Shown piece after piece: positions 8,235-17,087 of a stretch of 64,000 nucleotides of DNA. The stretch is from the NCBI GenBank assembly GCA_029959285.1, contig JASCOE010000002.1, positions 372,001-436,000 on the forward strand. The letters run 5' to 3'. The notes under the pieces were generated by a model, which had not been told where the DNA came from, did not search any database, and was given only the letters and a program-made list of their open reading frames with translations. The stretch comes from Flavobacteriaceae bacterium PS02337 (GTDB taxonomy: Bacteria; Bacteroidota; Bacteroidia; Flavobacteriales; Flavobacteriaceae). A program made the translations under genes and the position numbers. Position 1 is the stretch's first letter, and every line of letters begins with the position of its first letter.

Positions 8235-8941
8235 TAATATTTATAAAACTGCTTTTAGCACATTTATTAGGCGATTTTATCTGGCAACCCAATTCTTGGG
8301 TAACTGATAAAGAACATAAAAAGCATAAAAGTATTTACTTATATGTTCATATTTTGCTTCACGGAGTTTTAGCTGCTGTTTTAGTCGGAGAAATTAGTTT
8401 TATTCCTTATGCCATTTTGATTGCTGTAACTCATGGAATTATTGATTTAATCAAATTGAATTTTCAGAAACCTAAAAATAAACGCACTTGGTTTGTAGTC
8501 GATCAAATTGCACATGTATTGATTTTAATTGGAGTTGCTACGCTTCTTTATCAAGATAATGGCTTCATTCATTTTTGGGTTATGAATGAATTTTGGATCT
8601 TAATAACAGGCTTTTTATTGGTTACAAAACCCGCTTCTATTTTCATTAAAACCATCATTTCAATTTGGAGTCCAGAAAGTCAAAATAGTCATCAAGACAA
8701 TTCTCTTGCCAATGCAGGAAATTACATTGGCATATTAGAACGTCTGCTTGTAGTTTGTTTTATTTTAACTGGACATTTTGAAGCAATCGGTTTTCTGCTT
8801 GCTGCAAAATCTATTTTTAGATTCGGAGATTTAAAAGAAGCCAAAGACCGAAAACTGACTGAATATGTAATGATCGGAACTTTAATTAGTTTCGGAATTT
8901 CAATACTTGTCGGTTTAGCAATTCAGGCACTTCTTTTATAA
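8231..8941 (+). CDS. DUF3307 family membrane protein
   Basis: A 236-residue integral membrane protein with about six hydrophobic segments. The N-terminal part ([18 protein letters not shown], then HILLHG and THGIIDLIK) is the DUF3307 pattern, with conserved His and Asp residues set in membrane helices. That hints at metal or proton chemistry, but its function is unknown. It is translationally coupled to satD, a pairing I recall from other genomes, so SatD probably controls or assists it. Its last 6 bp overlap the end of pyrD on the opposite strand. Confidence 0.8.
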   Translation: MIIFIKLLLAHLLGDFIWQPNSWVTDKEHKKHKSIYLYVHILLHGVLAAVLVGEISFIPYAILIAVTHGIIDLIKLNFQKPKNKRTWFVVDQIAHVLILIGVATLLYQDNGFIHFWVMNEFWILITGFLLVTKPASIFIKTIISIWSPESQNSHQDNSLANAGNYIGILERLLVVCFILTGHFEAIGFLLAAKSIFRFGDLKEAKDRKLTEYVMIGTLISFGISILVGLAIQALLL

Positions 8942-9970
8942 TTGCTCTAATACTTTTTTATTGATCGCTTTTATCAAGGCTGGACCTTCATAAATAAATC
9001 CTGTATACAATTGCACTAAGCTTGCTCCTGCATTTAATTTTTCAATTGCATCGTCTGCAGAATGAATTCCTCCTACTCCAATAATTGGGAATGCTTTATT
9101 ACTTTTTTCTGAAAGAAAACGAATTACTTCTGTAGAACGTTTAGTTAGTGGTTTTCCAGACAAACCTCCCATTTCAGATTGATTTGCAGATTGTAAACCA
9201 TCTCTAGAAATTGTGGTGTTTGTAGCAATTACGCCCGCAATCTGAGTTGTTTTTATAATATCAATAATATCTAACAATTGCTCGTCTGTTAAGTCTGGAG
9301 CAATTTTTAAAAGAATTGGTTTTACTTTTTGAGTACTTGTTTTTTGTTTTTCGACATTTCTATTTTGCAAAGTCTGCAATAAAGCTGTCAAAGGTTCTTT
9401 ATCTTGTAAAGCTCTTAAATTTGGTGTGTTTGGCGAACTTACATTTACAACAAAATAATCTACGTGATTAAAAAGAGCGTCAAAACAAATGATATAATCT
9501 TTAACCGCATCTTCGTTATCTGTCACTTTATTTTTTCCGATATTTCCACCGATTAAAACACCCGAATTTTTCTTCAAACGTTCTACAGCTTCTAGGACAC
9601 CACCATTATTAAATCCCATTCGGTTAATAATTGCCTGATCTTCTTTTAAACGGAATAAACGTTTTTTCGGATTTCCTTCTTGTCCAACTGGCGTTACCGT
9701 TCCGATTTCAATAAAACCAAAACCAAAATCACCTAATTCTTTATACAGTTTAGCATCTTTGTCAAAACCAGCCGCAAGTCCAACCGGATTTTTAAATTTA
9801 ATTCCGAACACTTCTCTTTCTAAACGAGAATCTTTCACTTCATAAATTGATCTTATAATTGCCGAAACTCCAGGAATTTTTGAAATGAATTTAACAAATG
9901 AAAAAGTAAAGTAATGCACTTCTTCTGGATCAAACCAAAAAAGTATCGGACGAATTATCAATTTATACAT
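8936..9970 (-). CDS. pyrD: dihydroorotate dehydrogenase (quinone)
   Basis: Oxidises dihydroorotate to orotate in pyrimidine synthesis, passing electrons to the quinone pool at the inner membrane. The 344-residue length and the N-terminal extension ([23 protein letters not shown]) that forms the membrane-docking helices mark class 2. The FMN barrel has [11 protein letters not shown], the catalytic-serine loop [11 protein letters not shown] and the phosphate-binding IGVGGI near the end. It stands alone with its own promoter at 9999-10006 and converges on the DUF3307 gene with a 6-bp overlap. Confidence 0.96.
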   Translation of the reverse strand: MYKLIIRPILFWFDPEEVHYFTFSFVKFISKIPGVSAIIRSIYEVKDSRLEREVFGIKFKNPVGLAAGFDKDAKLYKELGDFGFGFIEIGTVTPVGQEGNPKKRLFRLKEDQAIINRMGFNNGGVLEAVERLKKNSGVLIGGNIGKNKVTDNEDAVKDYIICFDALFNHVDYFVVNVSSPNTPNLRALQDKEPLTALLQTLQNRNVEKQKTSTQKVKPILLKIAPDLTDEQLLDIIDIIKTTQIAGVIATNTTISRDGLQSANQSEMGGLSGKPLTKRSTEVIRFLSEKSNKAFPIIGVGGIHSADDAIEKLNAGASLVQLYTGFIYEGPALIKAINKKVLEQL

Positions 9971-9998
9971 AAAAGTTGTGTTGTTGTTATTTTGGCTG

Positions 9999-10006
9999 CA
10001 AATTTA
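9999..10006 (-). promoter_or_regulatory. -7 box TAAATTTG of pyrD
   Basis: Full TAnnTTTG match on the minus strand, 28 bp before the pyrD ATG. The rest of the 375-bp gap up to the sulfatase gene is AT-rich with no clear element besides a short chance-looking frame at 10163-10321. Confidence 0.65.
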
Positions 10007-10345
10007 AATATTATAGTTTAAAAAGGTGCTTTTTTACGAAAACAAATCATTTCTATTTTGTTTCAATTCTTTAAAAGCTACTAAGAAGATAAAAAATAAA
10101 AACAAACAGGTTTACTGCCCAATTCTTTTTAAAAAAAACTTTTTGATGTTGCAGATTATAATATGAAACCACTTAGAAGCTTTTCAAAACTACGTTTAGC
10201 TTTATTATTATCTAATTTTGAACTAATTAAGAATATTTTCTATTACACCCTATTCAAGTCGCATTTTATTTACGGATTATTTTTTTCATACAGAAAATCA
10301 AAAATGTTTTTTACCCAATAAACAATAATTAAAACCATAAAAATT

Positions 10346-12787
10346 ATGAAGACCAGCAAAACTCACGCACTAAAAAGAAGTGCGATATTCTTCTTTTTCT
10401 TATGCCTTTTTCTTGGTATAAATCAGAAAAATTTCGCTCAAGCAGATCCTCAGAAAGTAACCAAAGAAAATTTTCATGGTGTCATCGAACTTGACATTAG
10501 AAATTCAAAACCAGACTGGAAACCCTACACCAAAAAAGCAGCTCCAGAAGGTGCACCAAACGTATTGTTTATCTTATACGATGACACAGGACAGGCTGCC
10601 TGGTCACCTTACGGAGGAGCCATAAACATGCCAACACTACAAAAATTAGCGGACAATGGTATTACATACACCCAATGGCACACTACAGCATTATGTTCGC
10701 CAACTCGTTCTACTTTATTAACCGGTCGTAACCACCACTTAAACGGTATGGCATCTATCACCGAAACTACAGATGGTTATCCTGGAGCAAACGGACAGAT
10801 CCCAGCTCAGTGTGCTACTATTGGTCAAGTATTACAACAAGCAGGATGGAGTACTTTCTGGATTGGGAAAAACCACAACGTACCGGAACAAGACGTTTCT
10901 TCTGGAGGCTCCAAAACACAATGGCCAACCCAAATGGGCTTTGACCGCTATTACGGATTCATAGGAGGCGAAACTAACCAATGGTATCCTGATTTAATAG
11001 AAGACAACCACTTTATTGAGGCACCTTACACTCCTGAAGAGGGGTATCACTTATCTAAAGATTTAGCCGATAAAGCCATTGAATATATCAAAGACCAAAA
11101 AGCCACCAACCCTTCTAAACCATGGTATATGTGGTATTGCCCTGGAGCGAACCATGCACCACACCATTCACCAGAAGAGTACATTGCTAAATACAAAGGA
11201 AAATTTGATACTGGTTACGATGCCTACCGCGAATGGGTATTACCTCGCATGATTGCTAAAGGAATTTTACCTAAAGGAACTAAAAACACCGATTTCAATT
11301 TCTTACCTCCCAATATTGCTAATCCTGGTGATTATGTAAAACCTTGGAATAAACTAAGTGCTGATGAGAAAAAATTATTCTCAAAACTAGCAGAAGTATA
11401 TGCCGGTTTCTCCGAATACACTGATGCTCAAGTTGGACGTGTTATTGAGTATTTAGAAAAAACAGGTCAGTTAGAAAATACTGTGGTTCTTTATGCTGCC
11501 GATAATGGTGCTTCTGGTGAAGGTTCTCCTTCTGGATCTGTAAACGAAAACAAATTCTTTAACGGCTATCCTGATGAATTATCTGAAAATTTAAAATATT
11601 TGGATAAACTAGGAGGCCCAGATACTTACGAGCATTATCCTACTGGTTGGGCTGCGGCTTTCTCTGCTCCTTACAAAATGTTTAAACGTTACAGTAATTA
11701 TGCAGGAGGAACTTGTGATGCATTAGTAATTTCATGGCCAAAAGGGATTAAAGCCAGAGGCGAAATCCGTAATCAATACCACCATTCTACTGACATTGTA
11801 CCTACTATTTTGGACATCTGTGGTTTAGAAATGCCTACTAAATATAATGGCGTAGATCAATATCCATTATCTGGAGTTTCAATGAGATACTCGTTTGATG
11901 CTAAACCAGATGCTCCTACTCAAAAACACATACAATACTATACAATGTTGGGGACTCGTGCCATTTGGAAAGACGGTTGGAAAGCAGTTGCTGTACACGT
12001 ACCACTTACCGGCAAAAGCAACTTTGACAAAGACAAATGGGAATTGTACAATGTAGATGTGGACAGAGCTGAGTCAAACAATTTGGCTAAAAAGAACCCT
12101 GAAAAATTAAAAGAACTTAAAGATGCTTGGTTTGATGAAGCGGCTAAAAATTTAGTTTTACCTCTAGACGACCGTTCTCCTATGGAATTATTAAGCACGG
12201 AACGTCCTTCTCAAGAAAAACCAAAAACTCGTTACATTTACTATCCCGGAACTGCTGCCGTACCAGAAGGTGTAGCAGTAAACGTACGTGGTCGTTCATA
12301 CAAAATTGTAGGTGATGTAGATGTTAAATCGGGAGCTTCAGGGGTAGTTTTTGCTCACGGATCTCGCTTTGGAGGACACTCTTTATTCATCAAAGACAAT
12401 AAATTATACTATGTATATAATTTCTTAGGAATTCAGCCAGAACAAACTTTTGTTTCATCGACTACCTTAAATCCTGGTAAACACGCCTTAGGATTTGAGT
12501 TTATAAGAGAAAGTACCGGTAAAAACGGAGAACAAGTTGGTACAGGTCATTTATACATTGACGGCAAAGAAGTAGCCAAAGGCCCTATGAAAACACAACC
12601 AGGTAAATTCACTCTCTCTGGTGATGGGCTTTGTGTAGGATTCGATAGTGGAGACGCCGTAAGTCATCAATATAAATCACCAGGTACTTTTAAAGGTGGA
12701 GAAATCTTAGGTGTTGGTGTTGATATTAGCGAACAAAGCTATGAAGACCTTAACAAAGAAGCTTTGAGAATTATGAAAAGCGAGTAA
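10346..12787 (+). CDS. secreted arylsulfatase (type I, formylglycine-dependent)
   Basis: Hydrolyses sulfate esters outside the cytoplasm. 813 residues: a Sec signal peptide (residues 1-32, ending NFAQA), a sulfatase domain at about 70-560, and a C-terminal beta-rich extension at about 615-810 of the kind found in the longest bacterial arylsulfatases. The metal-site pair D79-D80 is seen in FILYDDTG. The signature CSPTRSTLLTGR begins at C117, which must be oxidised to formylglycine. The partner enzyme is encoded at 15833 in the same cluster. The C-rich wobble positions and higher GC compared with neighbours suggest high expression or a foreign origin. The substrate cannot be read from the sequence; the lack of a SusC/D pair argues against a classical polysaccharide locus. 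Confidence 0.93.
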   Translation: MKTSKTHALKRSAIFFFFLCLFLGINQKNFAQADPQKVTKENFHGVIELDIRNSKPDWKPYTKKAAPEGAPNVLFILYDDTGQAAWSPYGGAINMPTLQKLADNGITYTQWHTTALCSPTRSTLLTGRNHHLNGMASITETTDGYPGANGQIPAQCATIGQVLQQAGWSTFWIGKNHNVPEQDVSSGGSKTQWPTQMGFDRYYGFIGGETNQWYPDLIEDNHFIEAPYTPEEGYHLSKDLADKAIEYIKDQKATNPSKPWYMWYCPGANHAPHHSPEEYIAKYKGKFDTGYDAYREWVLPRMIAKGILPKGTKNTDFNFLPPNIANPGDYVKPWNKLSADEKKLFSKLAEVYAGFSEYTDAQVGRVIEYLEKTGQLENTVVLYAADNGASGEGSPSGSVNENKFFNGYPDELSENLKYLDKLGGPDTYEHYPTGWAAAFSAPYKMFKRYSNYAGGTCDALVISWPKGIKARGEIRNQYHHSTDIVPTILDICGLEMPTKYNGVDQYPLSGVSMRYSFDAKPDAPTQKHIQYYTMLGTRAIWKDGWKAVAVHVPLTGKSNFDKDKWELYNVDVDRAESNNLAKKNPEKLKELKDAWFDEAAKNLVLPLDDRSPMELLSTERPSQEKPKTRYIYYPGTAAVPEGVAVNVRGRSYKIVGDVDVKSGASGVVFAHGSRFGGHSLFIKDNKLYYVYNFLGIQPEQTFVSSTTLNPGKHALGFEFIRESTGKNGEQVGTGHLYIDGKEVAKGPMKTQPGKFTLSGDGLCVGFDSGDAVSHQYKSPGTFKGGEILGVGVDISEQSYEDLNKEALRIMKSE

Positions 12788-12806
12788 TCTATAGAAAAAC
12801 AAAATT

Positions 12807-12851
12807 AAAGAGGTATTTATATACTGAATAAAGTGAATAAAATACCTCTTT
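12807..12851 (+). terminator. hairpin with T-run after the sulfatase gene
   Basis: A perfect 12-bp stem (AAAGAGGTATTT and complement) with a 21-nt loop, followed by T-rich sequence. It probably ends or reduces read-through from the sulfatase into the downstream genes. Confidence 0.75.
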
Positions 12852-12880
12852 TTTTATTAAAGATTAAAAACTAAATCACA

Positions 12881-13459
12881 ATGACTCGTAAAAGCAATCT
12901 TAAAAAAAAACTTTTTCTAACAGCCCTTTTGTACTTAATTATTCAAAACAAAATTACAGCTCAAGAAATTGAAGAAAAAGCTTTTAGTCCGCATCATCAA
13001 ATTGGACTTTCTATCAATCATGTTCATGTTTTTGAAGGTCGCGATGACGAAGGAAATCGTGAGGTTTTAAGTCTTCCTGCTTGGGGATTGGATTATACAT
13101 TTCAGTTTCATGAAAAATGGGCGATCGGACTTCATACAGATTTTATTGTCGAAAAATTCAAAGTCGAAAAAAATCTCGCAAGCGGAGAAGATAAAGAAAC
13201 TATCGAAAGAAGTTATCCCATTGCTCCCGCCCTTATGGGAATTTACAAACCAAATGAACATTGGAGTTTTCTTTTAGGATTTGGTGGTGAATTTGCCAAA
13301 GAAGAGGATTTCTTTCTAACTCGTGCCGGAGTAGAATACGGTTACGAACTACCAAAAGGCTGGGAAGTTTTTGGTACCGCGAGTTATGATTTTAAATGGA
13401 ATGCGTATGACAGCTGGGGAATTGGTTTAGGAATTGCAAAAAACTTTGGAGGAAAATAA
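12881..13459 (+). CDS. small outer-membrane beta-barrel-like protein
   Basis: 192 residues with a signal peptide (KKLFLTALLYLIIQNKITAQ, cleavage near residue 28). The mature protein alternates polar and aromatic residues in short strands (YTFQFHEKWAIGLHTDFIVEKF, WSFLLGFGGEFA, and WEVFGTASYDFKW near the C-terminus) and ends in IGLGIAKNFGGK. That fits an 8-stranded outer-membrane barrel with no named family. It lies 22 bp upstream of the porin gene and is presumably co-transcribed with it. Its presence within the sulfatase cluster suggests uptake or sensing of the sulfated compound, but that is an inference from position only. Confidence 0.65.
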   Translation: MTRKSNLKKKLFLTALLYLIIQNKITAQEIEEKAFSPHHQIGLSINHVHVFEGRDDEGNREVLSLPAWGLDYTFQFHEKWAIGLHTDFIVEKFKVEKNLASGEDKETIERSYPIAPALMGIYKPNEHWSFLLGFGGEFAKEEDFFLTRAGVEYGYELPKGWEVFGTASYDFKWNAYDSWGIGLGIAKNFGGK

Positions 13460-13481
13460 TTTTTACAAACCGATCGATCTT

Positions 13482-14702
13482 ATGTACAGAGAAAACAAAA
13501 CAAATCGGAATTCTAAAAGCTTTCTTTTAATTTTATTCGTATTAATTGGTCTTAAAGGATTTTCACAAATAGAAAAAGACACTTCTAAACTAATGAATGT
13601 CAGATATGGCAGCAAAGGAATTGAGTTAGAAACCCGAGATAAAAAATTTTTATTTCAATTACAAAGCAGATTGCAATTTCGTTTTTCTACTCCTTACGAC
13701 ACAGATCCTTTAACCTATGATGATTACAGTCAAGATACCAAAACAACTTTCAAAATAAACCGCGCCAGACTAAAAATTGGCGGTCACGCTTTTGAACCTT
13801 GGCTAAAATATTATTGGGAATATGAATTAAGCCAATCCAATTTACTTGATTTTAGAATTATGATTGAAAAATGGGATTGGTTGAGTTTTAAAGTCGGACA
13901 ATGGAAAACAGAATTCACTCGTGAACGCTTCATCAGCAGCGGCGAGCAGCAAATGGTCGAAAGGTCTTTAATAAATCGCCCTTTTACAGTTGATCGTCAG
14001 TTGGGTGTTGAAGTTTATGGGCATTTGAAAGGAAAAGGTATTGCCGATTTTAATTATTGGGCTGCAGCTTTAACTGGTACTGGACGTGGAAGCACTTCAA
14101 ATGACGATGGAAACCTTATGTACTTTGGAAGAGCACAATGGAATTTTTTAGGAAGATTTCTAGATTTTGAAGGCTGTGATTTAGAATTTCATGAAAAAAT
14201 CACACCAATAATAGCTTTTTCAGCAATCACAAACCGAAGCCCTTATACTAGATTTTCACAAGCTGGCGGAGGTTCATTAGACGGATTTGAAGATGGTTTA
14301 CCCGGACAATATAGAGTCAATCAATGGAATTTGGAAACCGCTTTTATGTATCGTGGTTTTTCTTGGCAAAGCGAATGGCACAATAAAGAAATTATTGATA
14401 AAATTAGTAATAATGACACAACAATTATGAAAGGATATTACGTTCAGGCTGGTTATTTTTTTCATAATGTATTTGAATGGTGGCCAAAACACTTAGAAAT
14501 GGCTGGAAGACATGCCGCTTATAGACCAGATAATTCGATAAGAGAAAATAGACAAAACGAATCTACTTTGGCATTTAATTGGTTCTTTAAAGGACATAAA
14601 AACAAACTCACATCAGAGGTAAGCTATTTTAGTTTTCAAGACAAGACATTACCACTAGAACAAGGATGGCGTTTTAGAATACAATGGGACATTTCGCTAT
14701 AA
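13482..14702 (+). CDS. porin of the OprO/OprP type
   Basis: 406 residues counted from the ATG at 13482, which places a clean signal peptide (SFLLILFVLIGLKGFSQ) at the N-terminus. Starting further upstream at 13434 would add a non-hydrophobic leader and overlap the previous gene. The mature sequence has the phosphate-selective porin pattern: LQSRLQFRF near the start, FKINRARLKIGG, a long run of amphipathic strands, and an aromatic end (WRFRIQWDISL). In flavobacteria such porins serve anions in general. Sulfate released by the neighbouring sulfatase would be a reasonable cargo, though that is an inference. Confidence 0.78.
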   Translation: MYRENKTNRNSKSFLLILFVLIGLKGFSQIEKDTSKLMNVRYGSKGIELETRDKKFLFQLQSRLQFRFSTPYDTDPLTYDDYSQDTKTTFKINRARLKIGGHAFEPWLKYYWEYELSQSNLLDFRIMIEKWDWLSFKVGQWKTEFTRERFISSGEQQMVERSLINRPFTVDRQLGVEVYGHLKGKGIADFNYWAAALTGTGRGSTSNDDGNLMYFGRAQWNFLGRFLDFEGCDLEFHEKITPIIAFSAITNRSPYTRFSQAGGGSLDGFEDGLPGQYRVNQWNLETAFMYRGFSWQSEWHNKEIIDKISNNDTTIMKGYYVQAGYFFHNVFEWWPKHLEMAGRHAAYRPDNSIRENRQNESTLAFNWFFKGHKNKLTSEVSYFSFQDKTLPLEQGWRFRIQWDISL

Positions 14703-14736
14703 ATCAAATCTTTAAGTCATTAACACATATCAATTC

Positions 14737-14754
14737 TTTTTTTTCATAACTTTA
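14737..14754 (+). promoter_or_regulatory. promoter-like element T8-CATAACTTTA before the DUF6515 gene
   Basis: Eight T followed by CATAACTTTA, 20 bp before the ATG at 14775. The 3' part (TAACTTTA) is one base off the TAnnTTTG box. An almost identical element stands before the FGE gene at 15774-15791. Confidence 0.4.
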
Positions 14755-14774
14755 ATTCACATAAATAACTGAAT

Positions 14775-15740
14775 ATGAAAAACATAAACAAAACAATAAG
14801 AAAAGCAGTAACAATTTGTTTCGCTGGATCGTTTTTTTTGATTTCAATAGATAGTTTCGCACAACGTCATGGTGGCGGAGGTGTTGGAAATAGAGGCGGA
14901 GGCGTTCATAGACCTTCAGGCGGAACTCAAACAAGACCTTCAGTTACTAGACCAGCCAATCAGTCCAGACCAGCGGTCACACGACCAGGATCTAATGGTT
15001 CTGGAACTAAAGTTACAAGACCTAACAATAGTTCTAATACTAAAATCAATAACAGAAAAAACAATACCACTAACCGAAATTCTAATAACAATATAAACTC
15101 AGGTAATAGAAATTCAGGAAACAGAAACACAAATATTAGCGGAAATACACGAAATGTAGACCGAAGCAGAGATATTACAATCAACAACAATAGAAATACC
15201 GTAGTAAGAAGAAATACAGTTGTTTACACACGTCCGCCTTATGTACATGGCGGTTATAGATATTACGGTTATCATCCGTATTATTATCACCCATACAGAC
15301 CTTTTTATTGGGGACCAGTTTGGCATCCTTGGGGATTTTTTGTAGCAACTCTGGCTGTTACAGCAATTGTGGTTAGTGTAGAAAGTACTCAATATCATTA
15401 CGATCAAGGCGTTTGGTATGCTCCTTCAAACGGAGGTTATACCGCTGTTCCCGCTCCCGTTGGCGGAACGGTTAACAATATTCCGAGCGGAGCACAAACG
15501 GTCAACACCGGAACGGTTAATAATTATTATTACGGAGGTACATACTATGAAAAAGATGGAAGTTCGTATAAAGTGGTTGCGCCTACCGCGGGTACTGTAG
15601 TAGAAAGCCTTCCTGAAGGCGGAGAAGAAGTTACAATAGGAGATGTAAAATACATCAAATTTGGCGAAACGTATTATCAGCCTGTTCAAGTCGACGGAAA
15701 AGACAAATATGAAGTCGTACTTGTTGAGGAAGATAAATAA
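14775..15740 (+). CDS. secreted DUF6515 family protein, Asn/Arg-rich
   Basis: 321 residues. A signal peptide (ICFAGSFFLISIDSFAQ) is followed by a Gly-rich RHGGGGVGNRGGG stretch, a Pro/Arg segment and a low-complexity Asn/Arg region at about 80-150. Then comes a Tyr/His/Pro-rich stretch (YRYYGYHPYYYHPYRP), one hydrophobic segment (FFVATLAVTAIVVSV), and repeated beta units with the pattern GGTYYEKDG and YYQPV. This order is typical of DUF6515 proteins, which are cell-envelope proteins without a known job. Here the gene separates the porin from the FGE, all on the same strand, so it may be part of the sulfatase apparatus or a carried-along envelope protein. Confidence 0.78.
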   Translation: MKNINKTIRKAVTICFAGSFFLISIDSFAQRHGGGGVGNRGGGVHRPSGGTQTRPSVTRPANQSRPAVTRPGSNGSGTKVTRPNNSSNTKINNRKNNTTNRNSNNNINSGNRNSGNRNTNISGNTRNVDRSRDITINNNRNTVVRRNTVVYTRPPYVHGGYRYYGYHPYYYHPYRPFYWGPVWHPWGFFVATLAVTAIVVSVESTQYHYDQGVWYAPSNGGYTAVPAPVGGTVNNIPSGAQTVNTGTVNNYYYGGTYYEKDGSSYKVVAPTAGTVVESLPEGGEEVTIGDVKYIKFGETYYQPVQVDGKDKYEVVLVEEDK

Positions 15741-15773
15741 AACTATTAATCCTATATATTTACTATAGTTTAG

Positions 15774-15791
15774 TTTTTTTTCATAATTTTA
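15774..15791 (+). promoter_or_regulatory. promoter-like element T8-CATAATTTTA before the FGE gene
   Basis: The same 18-bp pattern as at 14737-14754 with one base changed, 41 bp before the FGE start. Finding it twice in front of two neighbouring genes suggests shared control. Confidence 0.4.
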
Positions 15792-15832
15792 TCCCATCTA
15801 TTACAACCATTATCAGATCAAAAAAATAAACC

Positions 15833-16969
15833 ATGAAAAATAAAACTTTTTGGCTTTTCGCCATACTAACAATTTCTATTATTTCACTTGCATACGGTTA
15901 TACTAAATTAATAGTGCCAAAAAAAGAAATAGCAGAAGCTGCAGAATGTCATGAAACTCCAAAGACTTTAGAATCTGAATTCAAACCAACCATCGAAAAT
16001 AAATTCAAACCAGCAGCAAAAGCACCAGAAGGGATGGTTTGGATTCCGGGCGGCGAATTTTCTATGGGAACAAACGTTGAAGATGAAAGTTTATGCAGTA
16101 TAAAAGGTGTTACAAAAGACGCTGCTCCTATTCACCGCGTGTACATTGACGGTTATTATATGGATGAAACCGAAGTAACAAATGAAGAATTTGAAAAATT
16201 TGTAAAAGCTACTGGTTATGTTACAGTTGCAGAGCAAAAACCAACAAAAGAGGAATTTCCAACAGCAAATGAAGCAGATTTAATTACTGGTTCTGTTGTT
16301 TTTACTCCTACTCCTTCAGCTGTTAATTTGAATAATTTTCTGCAATGGTGGCGTTATGAACCAGGTGCTGACTGGAAACATCCTGAAGGTCCGCAAAGCA
16401 CTATTAAAGGAAGAGAAAAATATCCTGTGGTTCATGTGGTCTATGAAGATGCAGAAGCTTATGCTAAATGGGCTGGCAAAAGACTTCCAACTGAAGCTGA
16501 ATGGGAATTTGCCGCTCGTGGCGGAAAAACAGGAAATCTGTACGCTTGGGGAAATGATTTAAAGCCTAAAGGAAAATTTCAAGCTAATATTTACCAAGGG
16601 CATTTTCCAATAAAAGATGGAGATACGGGAGAAGACGGATTTAAAGGAATCGCACCAACTGCACAATACGCGCCAAACTCATACGGTCTTTATGATATGG
16701 CAGGAAATGTATGGGAATGGGTACACGATTGGTACAGCGTAGATTATTATAAATCATTAGCGGAAAGCGGGAAAGTAGCAAAAAATCCACAAGGTCCAGA
16801 TGCATATTACGATCCTAATGATCCTTCAGAAATAAAAAGAGTACATCGTGGCGGTTCGTTTTTATGCACCGATCAATATTGCACGCGCTATATGGTTGGA
16901 ACAAGAGGAAAAGGAGAAATCAGATCTGCCGCAAATCATGTTGGTTTTAGATGCGTTAAAAGTAAATAA
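15833..16969 (+). CDS. formylglycine-generating enzyme, exported
   Basis: Oxidises the active-site cysteine of type I sulfatases to formylglycine, using O2 and copper. 378 residues: an N-terminal hydrophobic segment (FWLFAILTISIISLAYGY), a linker, then the FGE/SUMF1 domain from about residue 66. Landmarks are MVWIPGGEFSMG, HRVYIDGYYMDETEVTNEEF, RLPTEAEWEFAARGG and GLYDMAGNVWEWVHDWY. Both catalytic cysteines are present with the CX4C spacing (C345 and C350 in FLCTDQYC). This sets it apart from the related gliding proteins GldJ and GldK, which lack the pair. The signal or anchor sequence places it outside the cytoplasm, unlike well-studied actinobacterial FGEs. Its likely client is the sulfatase at 10346. 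Confidence 0.88.
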   Translation: MKNKTFWLFAILTISIISLAYGYTKLIVPKKEIAEAAECHETPKTLESEFKPTIENKFKPAAKAPEGMVWIPGGEFSMGTNVEDESLCSIKGVTKDAAPIHRVYIDGYYMDETEVTNEEFEKFVKATGYVTVAEQKPTKEEFPTANEADLITGSVVFTPTPSAVNLNNFLQWWRYEPGADWKHPEGPQSTIKGREKYPVVHVVYEDAEAYAKWAGKRLPTEAEWEFAARGGKTGNLYAWGNDLKPKGKFQANIYQGHFPIKDGDTGEDGFKGIAPTAQYAPNSYGLYDMAGNVWEWVHDWYSVDYYKSLAESGKVAKNPQGPDAYYDPNDPSEIKRVHRGGSFLCTDQYCTRYMVGTRGKGEIRSAANHVGFRCVKSK

Positions 16970-16987
16970 CAACATTTCAAATATCAT

Positions 16988-17012
16988 AAAGGGATTCATA
17001 CAGGATCCCTTT
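16988..17012 (+). terminator. intrinsic terminator after the FGE gene
   Basis: An 8-bp perfect stem (AAAGGGAT / ATCCCTTT) with a 9-nt loop, followed by a run of T. It closes the sulfatase cluster. Confidence 0.88.
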
Positions 17013-17063
17013 TTTTATTAATTCAGATAGAAAAAGCTAAATTATTCAGCAGAAAAAATTTTC

Positions 17064-17071
17064 TATATTTG
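17064..17071 (+). promoter_or_regulatory. -7 box TATATTTG of pepT
   Basis: Full TAnnTTTG match, 16 bp before the ATG at 17088. Confidence 0.75.
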
Positions 17072-17087
17072 CTAAAAATTCAAAGAA

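Noticed and set aside
10163-10321. A 52-codon frame (starting MKPLRSF) before the sulfatase gene
   Set aside because: It has no promoter box, no recognisable domain and the hydrophobic/basic composition expected of random AT-rich sequence; a frame of this length arises easily by chance here.
13434-13482. An earlier start for the porin gene, overlapping the previous gene
   Set aside because: The extra 16 residues are polar and would bury the signal peptide. The ATG at 13482 gives a standard secretion signal.
14869-15690. Several frames on both strands overlapping the DUF6515 gene
   Set aside because: They mirror the low-complexity Asn/Arg codons of the real gene and have no start context or domain of their own.
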